DNA of 64,000 bases from Moniliophthora roreri. Taxonomy: Eukaryota > Basidiomycota > Agaricomycetes > Agaricales > Marasmiaceae. Below are positions 11,340 through 22,300 of the stretch, in pieces (the first letter of the stretch is position 1; the number at the start of each line of letters is the position of its first letter). The notes under the pieces were generated by a model that had not been told where the DNA came from, did not search any database, and worked only from the letters and a program-made list of their open reading frames with translations. The stretch spans positions 62,001-126,000 of the forward strand of contig LATX02000008.1 of the NCBI GenBank assembly GCA_001466705.2, read 5' to 3'. Both the position numbers and the translations under genes were made by a program.

Positions 11340-11721
11340 CGCGAAACGATCAGCAGAAGTCTTATTGGCAAGAGCAAGAAAATTTTACCAAGCGCTCGGA
11401 CTCACAGTTACACGCCCACACCTCTGTGCCTGGATAAAGCTCGTCGCTCCACGGCATCACGCCGTAATGTGCTCGATTGGCATTGTGCTGCTCCAGAACC
11501 GTGTTCTTCCACTCATCAGTCAGGTTCAAGCGTCTGCAAACATTTGACGTGTCGGCGTCGTCACAGTTGAACACGCGTTCTTTCGGGAACTAGGCTTTGG
11601 GATTCGATAGGTCTGGACGGTTTGGAACAGTGAGAGAGTCATCAAGTCGGCTGGGAAAACCGAATACCGAAGAAAGGACAGAGATGAAGGCAATGAGCGA
11701 CCGAAAGTACATGGTTCGAAG
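11340..11721 (-). pseudogene. CAP-domain relic, unit 2
   Basis: Shorter copy of the CAP gene. The signal peptide (ATG near 11721, then a MYFRSLIAFISVLSSVFGFP-like start) and the CAP core (DEWKNTVLEQHNANRAHYG, MPWSDELYPGTEVWACNC) are in the same frame. An in-frame TAG (SNPKA-stop-FPKER, near 11590) lies between them, and the TWSD motif is shortened by a small deletion. The downstream exon with the GENLA motif is missing, the sequence switching to spacer after the intron region. Confidence 0.65.
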
Positions 11722-11857
11722 TTGTAAAACTGTGTAGTGAGTAAATTTTGTGAAAGAGTGTATAATAATAGTTCGAGACGCTCACGAACCTGGTCCGAAT
11801 GTCCATCACAGTTCTCACTATTCCGCTCACTTCATGTTGAACTCCTAGATAGACGTC

Positions 11858-11970
11858 GGGTTTCGTCGAACGCACCCCATAATTCATCAATGATACACCG
11901 CTTTTGGCTATCAGATCTCAGCAATTTTGGTCCCTACTGTAGGCTGGAAGGCGCGCTTCAATTACAGGCA
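11858..11970. repeat. dispersed ~110-bp repeat
   Basis: Same repeat as near 5085, located between the CAP relic and family X copy 2. The best preserved version, with ATGATACACCGCTTTTGGCT and AGGCTGGAAGGCGCGCTTCA. Confidence 0.55.
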
Positions 11971-12056
11971 ACTATCAACAAGCACAAGCACTAATATCTA
12001 GATCAGGAACTGCACTCCATAATTGGTTCCACCAAGAACTACCTGTAATAAGTATG

Positions 12057-13989
12057 TTAGTTTTCATCTTGAGTTGCGGTAATGACTAAGAACACACCTG
12101 GCTGTTTCTTGATGACTTCGAATTCTGGGTGGCCCATGTGTTTCGCCCAATGGGCAGTGCTGGGGTCAAAGCCTCGGGCAATTTGCCATTTGCAGAGGGC
12201 AGGGTAGATGTGGGAGGGCCATGATAACAGGTTAGGATAAGAACTAGTGTCTGGGGTGAGTATTGGAATGTCCCATCGCTTCCATTCCTCTTTTGGTATC
12301 CCTGAACGACCATCCGAATCAAAAGACCAGAAATGGGTATATCCACCCATCCATGATATGAGTTCTGATATGGTCAACGGAGGCGGATAGAGGAAGAGGT
12401 AGATGGGTCGGATTTCTTCAATGGCATCATAGAGGTCAAAGGAGGCCAGTCGGGTAGATTGTGATTGCAACCTGAGCCAGGGTGGACCAACCACAGCTGG
12501 TAACGCAAAAGACGATCAGCATTTTCACATGCTCGAAAAGGATGAGACATCTACAAAAGCTTTCCTGACGGCCCATTGTCTTGAGAAAATCAAACACACG
12601 GGAGGACTGTGATAACCAACCATTACCGAACCTTCCCCAATCAAATATAGCCTCAAGGTGAACAACCTCCCATTGACTAACCGACTTGAAACTGCGGAAA
12701 TGAGCGCAAATTACAGAGGAGCCAAGTTCACACTCACCGCGTCAATCCACCATCAACTCGTGTCTCCTCCACCAACCCACGCACATCTGACCACCTCCAT
12801 AGCCCAGGTGCTTCTGGCGACCACCTCGCAACGGGCTCCAGCAGAGGCGAGTAGACCGTATCGAAACGTAATCCGCCAATAATGTCGATTGGAAGATGGT
12901 GGGGCGGATTTCGCCAAAGGCGTTTAAGTTTGGGATGGTCGGACATCAACTGGGAACGGTTGTTATCCTTGTGTTGATGGTCTTCTGTCGTCTTTGGAAA
13001 CAAGTCGTCGAGATAGGTTTGTTCACGAAACTCCTGTGCACATTCTAAAACGCTATCATCCACATTTGACCCGAATTTGCTGAAGAATGTGAGGGAAATT
13101 CCTTCTTCCAGCATGTCCAGTGTCGAAGGAAGAGCTTGAAGAACTGATTCATTTCTGGGAAACTCTGGAAAGATGACAAGAGGTCCGGCAGGTCCACTGC
13201 AAAGAATCCTTCTTCTCGTGTCCATCCATAACTCTGCATTACTGCATCCCTTGTTCCGCTACAAAATCATCAGCGCCCGACCTTCAAAAGTCACAATATG
13301 AACTCACCGTCAGATATTCCATGTATAGCGCCATCCAGAATGAATTGGTATAGAAATGGGCCACTGGGATCAATTCTACACGTTCTGATTCAGAGTATGT
13401 TGTTGACGGAAGGAAGTTTGTGGTGCGCACCATGGTGAAAGATCAACATTGGGATCTCTGATCGATTGATACCGAAGAGTTTGAACAAGCCCGTCCGACT
13501 GACTGCTGGTTAGCAAAAGTTTTATGTCGAGGGAAGGAGGAAGCGAACCTGGCATGGGAAAATTGTTTGAAATCCTTCTCCCAAGCCTCTTGTGCACCTT
13601 CGCCTTCGTATGTTATGGCAGTGAACTTGGATTGTTGGTCAGGATGAACATGAACGGTAGAGATCGTTTTTCGAACAGATTTGCGCCGTTGCCAAACCCA
13701 TTTCCCATTTTTCCGATGGCGGTTCCATTTTGAGAGGTCCACGGATCCCAGCTCCTTCACGCCGATGACATAGCCACGTTTCACATTTTCGAACTGCAAA
13801 GCCAGAGTCAGCAGTCAGGATCTCAGAATACACACACTTTGAGCTCACCTGGCCGAATATTGTGCGCTCGGTGACTTTTGTATCGTCTCCATAAATATGA
13901 GTTATTGTTGTGTGGTTGTGGTTGACTTGATCACCATGGACATTGTTGAGCGTGCCTCTGACGGACAATTGTGAGTCGTAGATGCTCAT
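12057..13989 (-). CDS. family X protein, copy 2
   Basis: Closest relative of copy 1, the N-terminal exon being nearly identical (MSIYDSQLSVRGTLNNVHGD). All landmark blocks are present: FENVKRGYVIGVKELGSVDL, ITYEGEGAQEAWEKDFKQF, ILCSGPAGPLVIFPEF, LPSTLDMLEEGISLTFFSKF, YLDDLFPKTTEDHQHKDNN, LWRNPPHHLPIDIIGG, LRFDTVYSPLLEPVARW and the C-terminal FWSFDSDGRS...WPSHIYPALCKWQIARGFD. Ends ATQDEN-stop at 12057. No lesion is obvious in the exons inspected, but every splice site could not be confirmed. It forms unit 2 of the tandem array with the preceding CAP relic. Confidence 0.7.
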
Positions 13990-14734
13990 TTGCAGTGTCG
14001 GATCTGGTTAAGTGAAAGAACGTAAGGATGGTGGTTAAAGGGTAAGCTGGGTTGTGGGGAACATGAGGCACCGTTGAGTGTTGTAGTTCTTAGCAAGAGA
14101 AGAGTGTTCGAAGTATGGATTACTACAACAGACGATGAGTGTAACTTTAGAATGGTAGGCACGGCGCGAAAGACGTACCAAGTTAGAATCAATAGGCACT
14201 ACCCAAGCTCAAAGCATCAAGCCGTTTTGCAGTCCTACTTAATACTATAAGTGATATTTTGAAGACTCGAGAGGGTGAATGGTACGAGAAAGTCATTTCG
14301 AAGAATAGCAAGTATGAATCATCTATGGGCGCTTAACTGGCGGTGAATAAACTGCCCTTCAGTACGACGCTGACCCTGTAATGGTACTCAACGCTATCTC
14401 ATATACTTTGACCGGTATCACCTCGCTTCCCTTGTCACTTCCACCGCTGTAGAAACCTCAGCCTGCAAAAACGATAACACCAAACGTGCCTTCAACAAAT
14501 ACTACTATCTCCGTCTGTGTGCTTGGCAGCAAACTCATTCGTGTCCCTCGGCAATTTATGACTGGCATAATCATGTACGTTCTCTCGTGCCCATCGATTG
14601 TCTCGTAGTGACATATTCCAAAGGCAACGTACTTCAAGTTGAGAGGCCGGCCCCATTGTTCCCAATGCGATACACCGCCTGCGAACTGACAGCGTACGAA
14701 GATCATTGGTCACCTCTCGCATCAACTAATACAA

Positions 14735-15175
14735 CCTCAAACATATTACTACATTCGACACCTTCGCAGCGACCCGGTACGCCACTTGGCCCACGAAACG
14801 ATCAGCAGAAGTCTTATTGGCAAGAGCAAGAAAATTTTACCAAGTGCTCGAACTCGCAGTTACACGCCCACACCTCTGCGCCTGGATAAAGCTCGTCGCT
14901 CCACGGCATCACGCCGTAATGTGCTCGATTGGCATTGTGCTGCTCCAGAACCGTGTTCTTCCACTCATCAGTCAGGTTCAAGCGTCTGCAAACATTTGAC
15001 GTGTCGGCGTCGTCACAGTTGAACACGCGTTCTTTCGGGAACTAGGCTTTGGGATTCGATAGGTCTGGACGGTTTGGAACAGTGAGAGAGTCATCAAGTC
15101 GGCTGGGAAAACCGAATACCGAAGAAAGGACAGAGATGAAGGCAATGAGCGACCGAAAGTACATGGTTCGAAGTT
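14735..15175 (-). pseudogene. CAP-domain relic, unit 3 (near-identical to unit 2)
   Basis: Carries the same lesions as unit 2: the in-frame TAG, shortened TWSD motif and loss of the downstream exon. Translations of 14814-15026 and 11362-11574 differ at only about two of 70 residues. The near-identity continues to 15350, where an N interrupts the sequence. Either a very recent tandem duplication or the same locus assembled twice. Confidence 0.65.
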
Positions 15176-15350
15176 GTAAAACTGTGTAGTGAGTAAATTT
15201 TGTGAAAGAGTGTATAATAATAGTTCGAGACGCTCACGAACCTGGTCCGAATGTCCATCACAGTTCTCACTATTCCGCTCACTTCATGTTGAACTCCTAG
15301 ATAGACGTCGGGTTTCGTCGAACGCACCCCATAATTCATCAATGATACAC

Positions 15351-15351
15351 N
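15351..15351. other. single N: probable collapsed assembly gap
   Basis: The sequence to the left matches the dispersed repeat that precedes a family X C-terminus. To the right it jumps directly into the second exon of a family X gene (FENVKRG region). About 1.6-1.9 kb of a family X gene, judging from copies 1-3, is missing at this point. Confidence 0.75.
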
Positions 15352-15584
15352 TGACATGGCCGCGCTTCACATTCTCGAACTGCGAACCCAGCGTCAGCGG
15401 TAAGGATCTCAGAATATATACGTCTTGGACACACCTGGCCGAATATTGTGCACTCGGTGACTTTTGTACCGTCTCCATGAATATGAACTACTTCTGCAGT
15501 TATCGTTGTGTTGACTTGATCGCGATGGACATTGTTGAACGTAGGTTTGCCTGTGACGGAAAATTGCGAGTCGCGAATACTCAT
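15352..15584 (-). pseudogene. family X N-terminal fragment, copy 4 (truncated at the N)
   Basis: Exon 1 from ATG at 15584 (MSIRDSQFSVTGKPTFNNVH, continuing GDGTKVTECTIFGQ) plus the first bases of exon 2 (FENVKRGHV). More diverged from copies 1 and 2 than they are from each other. The rest is absent because the assembly is interrupted at 15351, so this may be a real full-length gene in the genome. Confidence 0.6.
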
Positions 15585-16553
15585 TCGCAGTGTTGGATCT
15601 GGTTGGGCAAAGGGGGTAAGGATGGTGGTCAAAGGGCAAGCTGGGTCGTGGGGACATGATGTTTGATGGAATGATGTTCATTTGAGTGATAGTGCGACTA
15701 TAGCGCTACTTGAGGCATCGCTGAGTGTTTTTATTTTTTGCAAGAGAAAGTGTTCGAAGTATGGATTGCTACAACAGTCGATGAGTGTAGCTTTAGAATG
15801 GGAGACACAGCGCGAAAGACGTACCAAGTTAGAATCAATACGCACTATCCAAGCTCAAAGCATCGAGCCGTTTTGCAGTTCTACTTGGTACTTTAAGTGA
15901 CATTTTGAAGACTCGAGAGTGCGAATGGTACGAGAAGGTTGTTTTGAAGAATAGGACAGTGGGCGCTTAACTGGCGGTGAATAACCTGCCCTCGACCCCC
16001 ACTACGACGCTGACCCTGTAATGGTACTCACGCTTCCCTTTTCGCTTTCCCCACTGTAAAATGCTCCGCCTGCAAAGACGATAACACCAAACGTGTCTTC
16101 AACAGATATTATCATCTCCGCTGGCAGCAAATCTGTTCGTGTACCTCAGTGTTTTACGACTAGCGTAATCGCATACGCTCTCCAGCGTTGCAACGAATTA
16201 GCTGATATTCCTGTACTTGTCGATTTCTTCGTACTGACAATTTCCAAAGACTGCATATTTCAAGTCGAGAGGCCAACCTCATCGCTCTCAATGCAATACA
16301 CTGAAGCCTGCAGACTGACAGCGTACAAAGACAGCGTACAAAGACAACTATACCGTCGATATTGGAAAGCCGATCATTATTGGACATGATTGGTACATTT
16401 TCGAGCTCACTGGCTTTCTTCATGAATCCCATCTCATTCGACGACTTCCTGGGACACGAAAAATAACCTCTCGCATTGACCAATACAACCTCTCGGACGG
16501 TGGACCTCAGGAACAGCACTCGATAACCGGCTCCACCCAGATCCCTCTCCAAG

Positions 16554-16802
16554 TCAGTGTTCAACTAGAGTCGCGGTAATGAATACCAAGAACACATGGA
16601 TTTCCCCCAATTGATCATCTTTCCTTGCTCCAACAACCTCAAACTGTGCGTAACAACGTTCTCGTGCCCAATCGGCAGTGCTAGAGTCGAAGTATCGGGC
16701 AATTTGCCAGTTGTAGAGAGTAGGATAGATGTGGGTCGGCAATGTGCGAAATACCCGCGCGTTAAGGTGTGTACATACGTCCTTTTGTGTGTTAACGGAC
16801 AC
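16554..16802 (-). pseudogene. family X C-terminal fragment
   Basis: Minus-strand reading matches only the end of family X: LPTHIYPTLYNWQIARYFDS, then STADWARERCYAQFEVV and a VFLVFITAT tail. Upstream exons are not present. An equivalent fragment at 28866-29201 ends the second large copy, so it was already truncated before the duplication. Confidence 0.65.
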
Positions 16803-16840
16803 GCTGAATGCAGAGAACCAATAGAATCAACTATTCTCAC

Positions 16841-17533
16841 TACTCACGTATTTTTTTTTACTGGAGCACTATCTGATTCTACCCCGAGCATGTGGCAGTG
16901 AGTCCCCATTTCGACCTCTTCCAATCTCAGACTCAATTCTTGCGGATGAACACTAGAGATAACGGGCTTAGCGTACCACTTTGTCCATCGTCTCACCGTT
17001 GATCATGGACGACAATAACTCTTCAGCAAGTATGGACCAAGCATTGACAAGGACGGCAAAGATAATTCGGGAATACGTGTATCGGTAAAGATTGCAGTTA
17101 CCCTTGCTCTATCTCTGAGCTTTGTGGTGCCCGATGGATGTTTCCACGTCGTCTATTCGCCTTCAGTGAGAGCTATTGCGGGGCGGTTCGAGGAGGCTCG
17201 AGGAGGCTGATAACCTATGGTCATGTTCAAGTGGCTTGGAATCGGGCTCTGCGAGCTCGGGGCTGATGATGCAACGTTAATCGGCGCAGATTGACGCAAT
17301 AAGAACACTTCCGATCCATGACAAACGATATTGACATATTTAATTTCAAGCGAATGCCTCTCGTTCTCTAGCTGTGTCCTCCGAGCAGATCGCATATGAT
17401 CATTCACAATGTACGAGTAACGGGCCCATTGTTTATCGTAGTTTAATCATGAAAATCTCGTTCTCAATAGACGTAGAAATAGACTAAAAAGGTGCAGTGT
17501 CATCGAATTGGCCGAAAAAAATCGAGCTCGAGG
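16841..17533. other. spacer at the end of the first large duplication
   Basis: Homologous to about 29200-29340 up to roughly 17040, then unique. Short minus-strand ORFs (for example 17153-17407) show no recognisable features. Confidence 0.4.
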
Positions 17534-17538
17534 ATAAC

Positions 17539-17877
17539 TCACCGAAAATGTCCAGCCTTGAAAACCTCAACAAACGTCGCACCAAAAAAATGTCGAAAAT
17601 GACCCTTCTCAAAGTAAATATTCCAGCTGTACGATTCAAGTTGTGAAGAGATGAGGACTGCGGGCAAGAACTTGGCCTTGGTGTCGTGAGAATCAAGACT
17701 TGTCTCCAAACATCCACCAACCATTGATGATGACCGACGCCAAATAGTTTCCGAATCCATATTCAGGCGCAGAATAATGTCGGAGCCAAGGATAGCTTTC
17801 CGAATTTCGTTTTTCACCCAAAGGGCCCCAAAAGCTGGATATTTATACGCGTTCAACTCAGAGCATAGTCTGAGCAT
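17539..17877 (-). CDS. hypothetical protein (weak)
   Basis: 112-aa open frame (MLRLCSELNAYKYPAFGALW... ending AGHFR). Its first part is conserved in the inverted copy near 51770-51890, but there the frame is not maintained in the same register. No domain, signal peptide or clear splice structure is visible. Possibly the start of a gene continuing into 17153-17500, or non-coding. Confidence 0.2.
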   Translation of the reverse strand: MLRLCSELNAYKYPAFGALWVKNEIRKAILGSDIILRLNMDSETIWRRSSSMVGGCLETSLDSHDTKAKFLPAVLISSQLESYSWNIYFEKGHFRHFFGATFVEVFKAGHFR

Positions 17878-17889
17878 AGTACGTTGTGT

Positions 17890-18972
17890 ATTTCTGCCTC
17901 CTGATCACGGTTCTGATTCTTGCCTTGGTTTTTCTAGTATTCTGAGGCATGTATAAAGCAGTTGGAAGCATTTCAATTGCGCGTAAAACATCCAATTCAA
18001 GACAATGCACGAATGACAACCGTATGCGTTCCGCTCATTTGAACTACACAGGTCTCAGATCCTCCAGCCTTGGTGCCACCTCATCCGCGACTGCGAAAGC
18101 TCCAAAAATGGAACCTTCGGAACCTTGTTACGTGGGCGCTATTTTGACTCTTGTGAGTGAGACCTAAGAAAAGTTTGTGGAAACCACAATGCGATCTATC
18201 TGTACTATCTGCTACGCATCATGCCCAAGTACTACATCACTCACAGATCATTGGGAGACAGTGCATCCCGGCCTGCACGCACTCGACAAGTACTTTGAGA
18301 CAACCCCGGTACACTTCTTATCACACTTTTAGCTTTCAAATATCTCCACTCATTTGTCGCATCTTTAGTCCCCTTCACTCTATCCATGCCCAGCATGTCA
18401 CATGGTCTTCCCTACCTTACAGACCTGGGAGCTGGTAAGCACACGTTTCTCATCGTGTTTATGTGCTAACACAACTCCGTCATAGCATATCACAGACAGA
18501 GCGAGACTGTCGAGACAGCATCCACTTGACGTATTCACCTGCGACACCGACCGAAAGCCTCTCACTTGATTCTATCATTGCCAAGGTCGATTGCGCGAGT
18601 TGCTTGTACACGTTTGGCTCCTCCGAGGACTACGCCATATCATCCTGCTGCGAACAATTTCTCCCCGAAGAATACTACTAGAACTGCCGATCAGGAGACA
18701 TTCGAGTTGGTACTCCTCTCGTTTCCGAGGCCACTGCGAACATGGAAAAGCACAGATCATTCTTGATACTGCGATCCAGTCGTAAAACAGGCAAATGCTT
18801 TACTATCGTTCCCGTTCCCGAAAATGAAAGGCGACCGCATATTGAGAGAACAGATAGTCGACCGACATGGTTTGCAAAGTTTGGCGGTAGTGCCAATCGG
18901 AAGACCGGTCGTGAACCAGATCGGAGAAGCGTTGCGAAGAGGTTAATAGCCCATATCCGAAAACACTCGTAA
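17890..18972 (+). CDS. uncharacterised split gene or relic, duplicated at 50729-51735
   Basis: Both copies keep short coding-like exons. The first, near 17890-18120, encodes a hydrophobic stretch (VYFCLLITVLILALVFLVF), then MYKAVGSIS and SSLGATSSATAKAPKMEP. The last, 18690-18972, reads GDIRVGTPLVSEATANMEKH, then FLILRSSRKTGKCFTIVPVP and ends in a basic RRSVAKRLIAHIRKHS tail. In this copy the hydrophobic stretch is followed by TGA, whereas the inverted copy reads on (FWGMYKAVG). This suggests a single-pass membrane protein disabled here, but the exon connections are guesses and no family is recognised. Confidence 0.3.
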
Positions 18973-19499
18973 TTAGCGAAACAAAGGCACGCGAGTTAAT
19001 ACAGTACACTTTACTACTACTACTAATGTGCTGCGTAGAATATGTATTATACTTGGATAATCCATCTTTTACCGTAAGGGTTGGGTCTTACCCGCTCGCG
19101 GCTACTGCCGACGCTTTTCGAATCCCGTAGCTCTTCCTTCTACCACCAAGACCAACTTTCAACTGAATTCCTACGAAGCCAGCAGAGGAAACGGCTACAG
19201 CATCACATATGTTCTCAGCTTGTCATTGTGCCTTTTGCAAACCTCAAATGTTCAAAATTGGAATAACCTCGCTCCATACGTCGACGATGATTGATCATCT
19301 TTAGTAGCTTTCTCTGGCAATTCATTTGACATTTCATGAGAGTTTTTCGTCCAATCCTAGTCATTCACTACCAAGAGCACTCCAAATCAGTGGGTCATAC
19401 GCAACACCTAGTCATCAATCACATCTCATTCCATCATAAGTGGACAATTTACGGCTGTGAGAAGTTGGGGGTTGTTGAGGAGAAGGGTGCTCGGTGCGC

Positions 19500-19506
19500 T
19501 ATAAAA
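19500..19506 (+). promoter_or_regulatory. TATA box of esterase copy 2
   Basis: TATAAAA, 44-50 bp before the ATG at 19550, in the same context as copy 1. Confidence 0.6.
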
Positions 19507-19549
19507 ATCACGTCCTGTCCTCCCTTAAAGCTGATCTGGAACCACCGCG

Positions 19550-21845
19550 ATGCAGCTGCTACTCAGTCAATCCTCGTTACTCGCGTCGTTTTCAGCTGTG
19601 ACTTTGGCTGCACAAGTTCAGCTCGGAAACACAACCCTCACTGGCACGAATACGCTTCAGGTTCTCGAGTTCTTTGGTGGTGAGTATCAGCTCATGTTTC
19701 ATAAATTTAAACGTCGCTGAATGTTGTTCTGGATACTAGGCATTCCATACGCTGAACCGCCTCTGGGAAACCTACGTTTCCAGCCTCCCATTCTGAAGCC
19801 TGCCCTTGATGCTCCTACCTTCAATGCCACCAACTTTGGCCCGCAATGCCTTCAGCTACCTGCGGTAAGTCTTCGTGCAGTAAGTCTTCGCGTCATTCTC
19901 TCGTGCTAGTAGAATCTGAGCTATCATACAGAACGTTACAAGTTCAGAAGATTGCCTTACAGTCAATGTTCACCGACCGATTAACTTGATCCGAGGGAAC
20001 CGGCTGTTACCCGTCATGGTGTTCATTCATGGCGGAGGTTTTCTCGGTGAGCTCTCCAAGAGTTACCCCTTGGAAAATTGTGCTCAGAATTTTCGTTCTT
20101 TATAGCTGGAAATTCAAGCCAGCTAGATGGGAACCCTCTCGTTCTCAGAAGCATTGCTCGTGTAAGTGCTTCATGCCATGACACTTCAATAACTGACCTC
20201 TTCGCAATTGCAGGGCACTCCAGTCATCTACGCTAGTCTCAACTACAGACTAGGCCCTCTCGGATTCCCTCAAGGAACTGAAGCCGAGCAGAAAAGTGCC
20301 TTGAATCTTGGCTTGAAGGATCAGCTAACTGCGCTTGAATGGATCAAGAGAAATATAGCTGCTTTTGGAGGCGATCCCACAAAGGTACGCTGTCACCGAT
20401 ACCATTTCCAGATTCCGAGTTCCTGAACATCTGTTGTCCAGGTGACTGTTTTCGGTGAGAGCGCCGGAGCTGTGTCGATAGCTGTTCTCTACCTCAACTC
20501 GGGTCTAGAGAATCTCGCCAGAGGTGCTGTGAGTATTCAACAGCTTTCCGCAGGCCTTATATCTTATGATAACTAGATTTTGGAGTCAGGCGGCGCAGGC
20601 ACTACATTTACTTTTGAAGCTTCGCGTCGTCAGGAAAACTGGGACTCGTTTGTGGCAGCTGTCCCAGAGTGCTCTAACTCAGCACCTGGGGATTCATTCA
20701 CTTGTCTGAAAACAGCAAGCTCAAGTACTCTTTTGCAAGCTACGGGGGTCTCATTTGCGGAGGCACGCGAACAATTCCCTTTTGTACCAGCTCTAGACGG
20801 GCCTGGTGGTGTTTTGCCTGAACTTCCTTCAGAAATGTACGCGAAGGGTCAGTTTTCCAAGATTCCTTTCATCTCTGGTACCAATCTCGATGAAGGTAAC
20901 TGCGATTTACTTTCCTGAACGAAGGACGTTCGTTGACACTTTTTAGCTACGCCGTTCACGCCGACCGCAACCTCTTCGTCAGATACTATTAGAAATGGTA
21001 TTATTTCTAACTACACGACGAACAGTGATGACGCAGCACTGCAAGCTGCTGCAGACCAACTCCTCCAATTGTATCCCGACGTGCCCGCTTTAGGATCGCC
21101 TTTCAATACCGGAAACGAGACATTTGGGTTAAGCAGCCAGTACAAACGATCGGCGGCCATTAGTTCGTCTCATTTCTCCTTTCAACGGTTCAGGAGATGC
21201 TGACTGAAATGCACTTTAGCTGGCGATCTCATGTTCCACTCTGTGCGGCGACTTTGGACGAAGGCTGGCGTTCAAGCTGGCGTCAAAGCGTATGGCTATC
21301 TATTTACCGGTCCACGCCTCGCGATTATCCCGCCTGAGCTAGGAGGTAAGAGGTCCAACCATTCTGATTTTTGGGTATTGACTGAGTGTCGCTGAAGTTT
21401 CGCACGGACTGGAACTACTCTATGTGTTTGGTCTTGTTCCGCTGGCTGGCGGTTCGCTATTCGATATCGCCTTGAGCCTGAAGATGATGGATTATTGGAT
21501 CTCATTTGCAACCATTCTGGATCCCAACGACGGAAAGGGAGAATCGAGTGAGCTCTGAGTCAAGCTTTCGCTGACATCCCGATTAATCTCTTGAAATACA
21601 GGACCCGCTTGGCCTCAGTACGCCACATCGAACCCAGTGAGTTCTAGGTTGTACCTTAGTGCTTCCGGCTGATATATATATGCCTCTCTGTAGTCCATTC
21701 TCGAATTCAATACGAACAACGTAGCCGCTATCCCGGTAGGTTCTAGCTACTCTTAGGTTTCCCCGTCTCACAACCCTCGCAGGATAACTATCGTGCAAAT
21801 GGAATTGATTTCATAAATAGTAATCCTGTACTGTTCCGTCATTAA
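19550..21845 (+). CDS. carotenoid-ester-lipase-like type-B carboxylesterase, copy 2 (apparently intact)
   Basis: Complete member of the secreted esterase/lipase family. Exon 1 (19550-19679) gives a signal peptide ([20 protein letters not shown]) and ends VLEFFG at a GTGAGT donor. The following exons hold [28 protein letters not shown], oxyanion hole [28 protein letters not shown] nucleophile ([19 protein letters not shown]), GTNLDEG and the [11 protein letters not shown] histidine, ending NPVLFRH-stop at 21843-21845. The Ser-Glu-His triad is present. About 545 aa, usual for the family. The donor after CLQLPA is followed by a tandem duplicate of itself (GTAAGTCTTCG twice), a marker shared only with copy 3. 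A truncated DUF6593 exon lies tail-to-tail downstream. Confidence 0.88.
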
Positions 21846-21953
21846 CCGAGAGCGTACCAACAAATGTAGTTGTTTATCAGTATAATTGTCGGCACCCTAA
21901 TTGCTCATTGCCAAATGCTGTTCAGATGACTACTACAAACCTGGAGAATTTAC

Positions 21954-22153
21954 TCAATAACTGCCACCTCCAAACACATTAGATGCCCCAAATAGCGAAG
22001 CATCAGCCCTCCTCTTCATCGAAAATTCTCGCATCCTTAACTCCTGCTCCATTACGAGAAACGACGCAATGATCTAATCTGCATACTGCATGGTTCCTGG
22101 AAAGACTAGTAACGCTAACGGAGTCGAGGTCGTTGCACGCTCCAGGCGAGCTG
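21954..22153 (-). pseudogene. truncated last exon of a DUF6593 gene (relic 2)
   Basis: Same fragment as at 4855-5050, matching the last exon of the intact gene at 45498-45737 from the ARLERATTS point on. It lies 109 bp from the esterase stop. Lacks upstream exons. The 7-bp deletion seen in relic 1 is absent here (the GGTGGCAG-like segment is kept), so the two relics decayed independently after the truncation. Confidence 0.8.
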
Positions 22154-22194
22154 CCGCCGAGCTGGAGAGGAGCAGTGACTCGGATACACGTCAG

Positions 22195-22300
22195 GTTTCG
22201 TCGAACGTACTCTGCAATTCCATCGATGATACATCGCTTTTGGCTCTCAGATCTCGACCATTTCGGTTCCTTGGCTGGAAGGTGCGCTTCAGCTCAAGCT
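22195..22300. repeat. dispersed ~110-bp repeat
   Basis: Copy of the repeat also seen at 5085, 8185, 11858, 15312 and 25287; directly follows the DUF6593 relic, as in the first module. Confidence 0.55.

Larger units (their letters stand above)
2295..17040. repeat. large direct segmental duplication, copy 1
   Basis: This block and 19330-29340 share the same order of parts: esterase, truncated DUF6593 exon, an uncharacterised 2.3-kb spacer, CAP-domain relic, family X gene, spacer, and a family X C-terminal fragment. Copy 1 is longer because the CAP + family X unit is repeated (units starting near 7296, 11270 and 14735). The right ends match at the segment containing a GATAACGGGC sequence near 16970 and 29270, followed by GCGTACCACTTTGTCCAT. 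Boundaries were estimated by eye to within tens of bases. Confidence 0.8.
17734..22153. repeat. left arm of an inverted segmental duplication
   Basis: The plus strand here matches the minus strand of 45530-51888. It covers a hypothetical region (17.9-19.0 kb), esterase copy 2 and the truncated DUF6593 exon. The right arm is longer because it holds two esterases (copies 3 and 4). The outer edge is near GACGCCAAATA at 17733 and its complement near 51884. Confidence 0.8.
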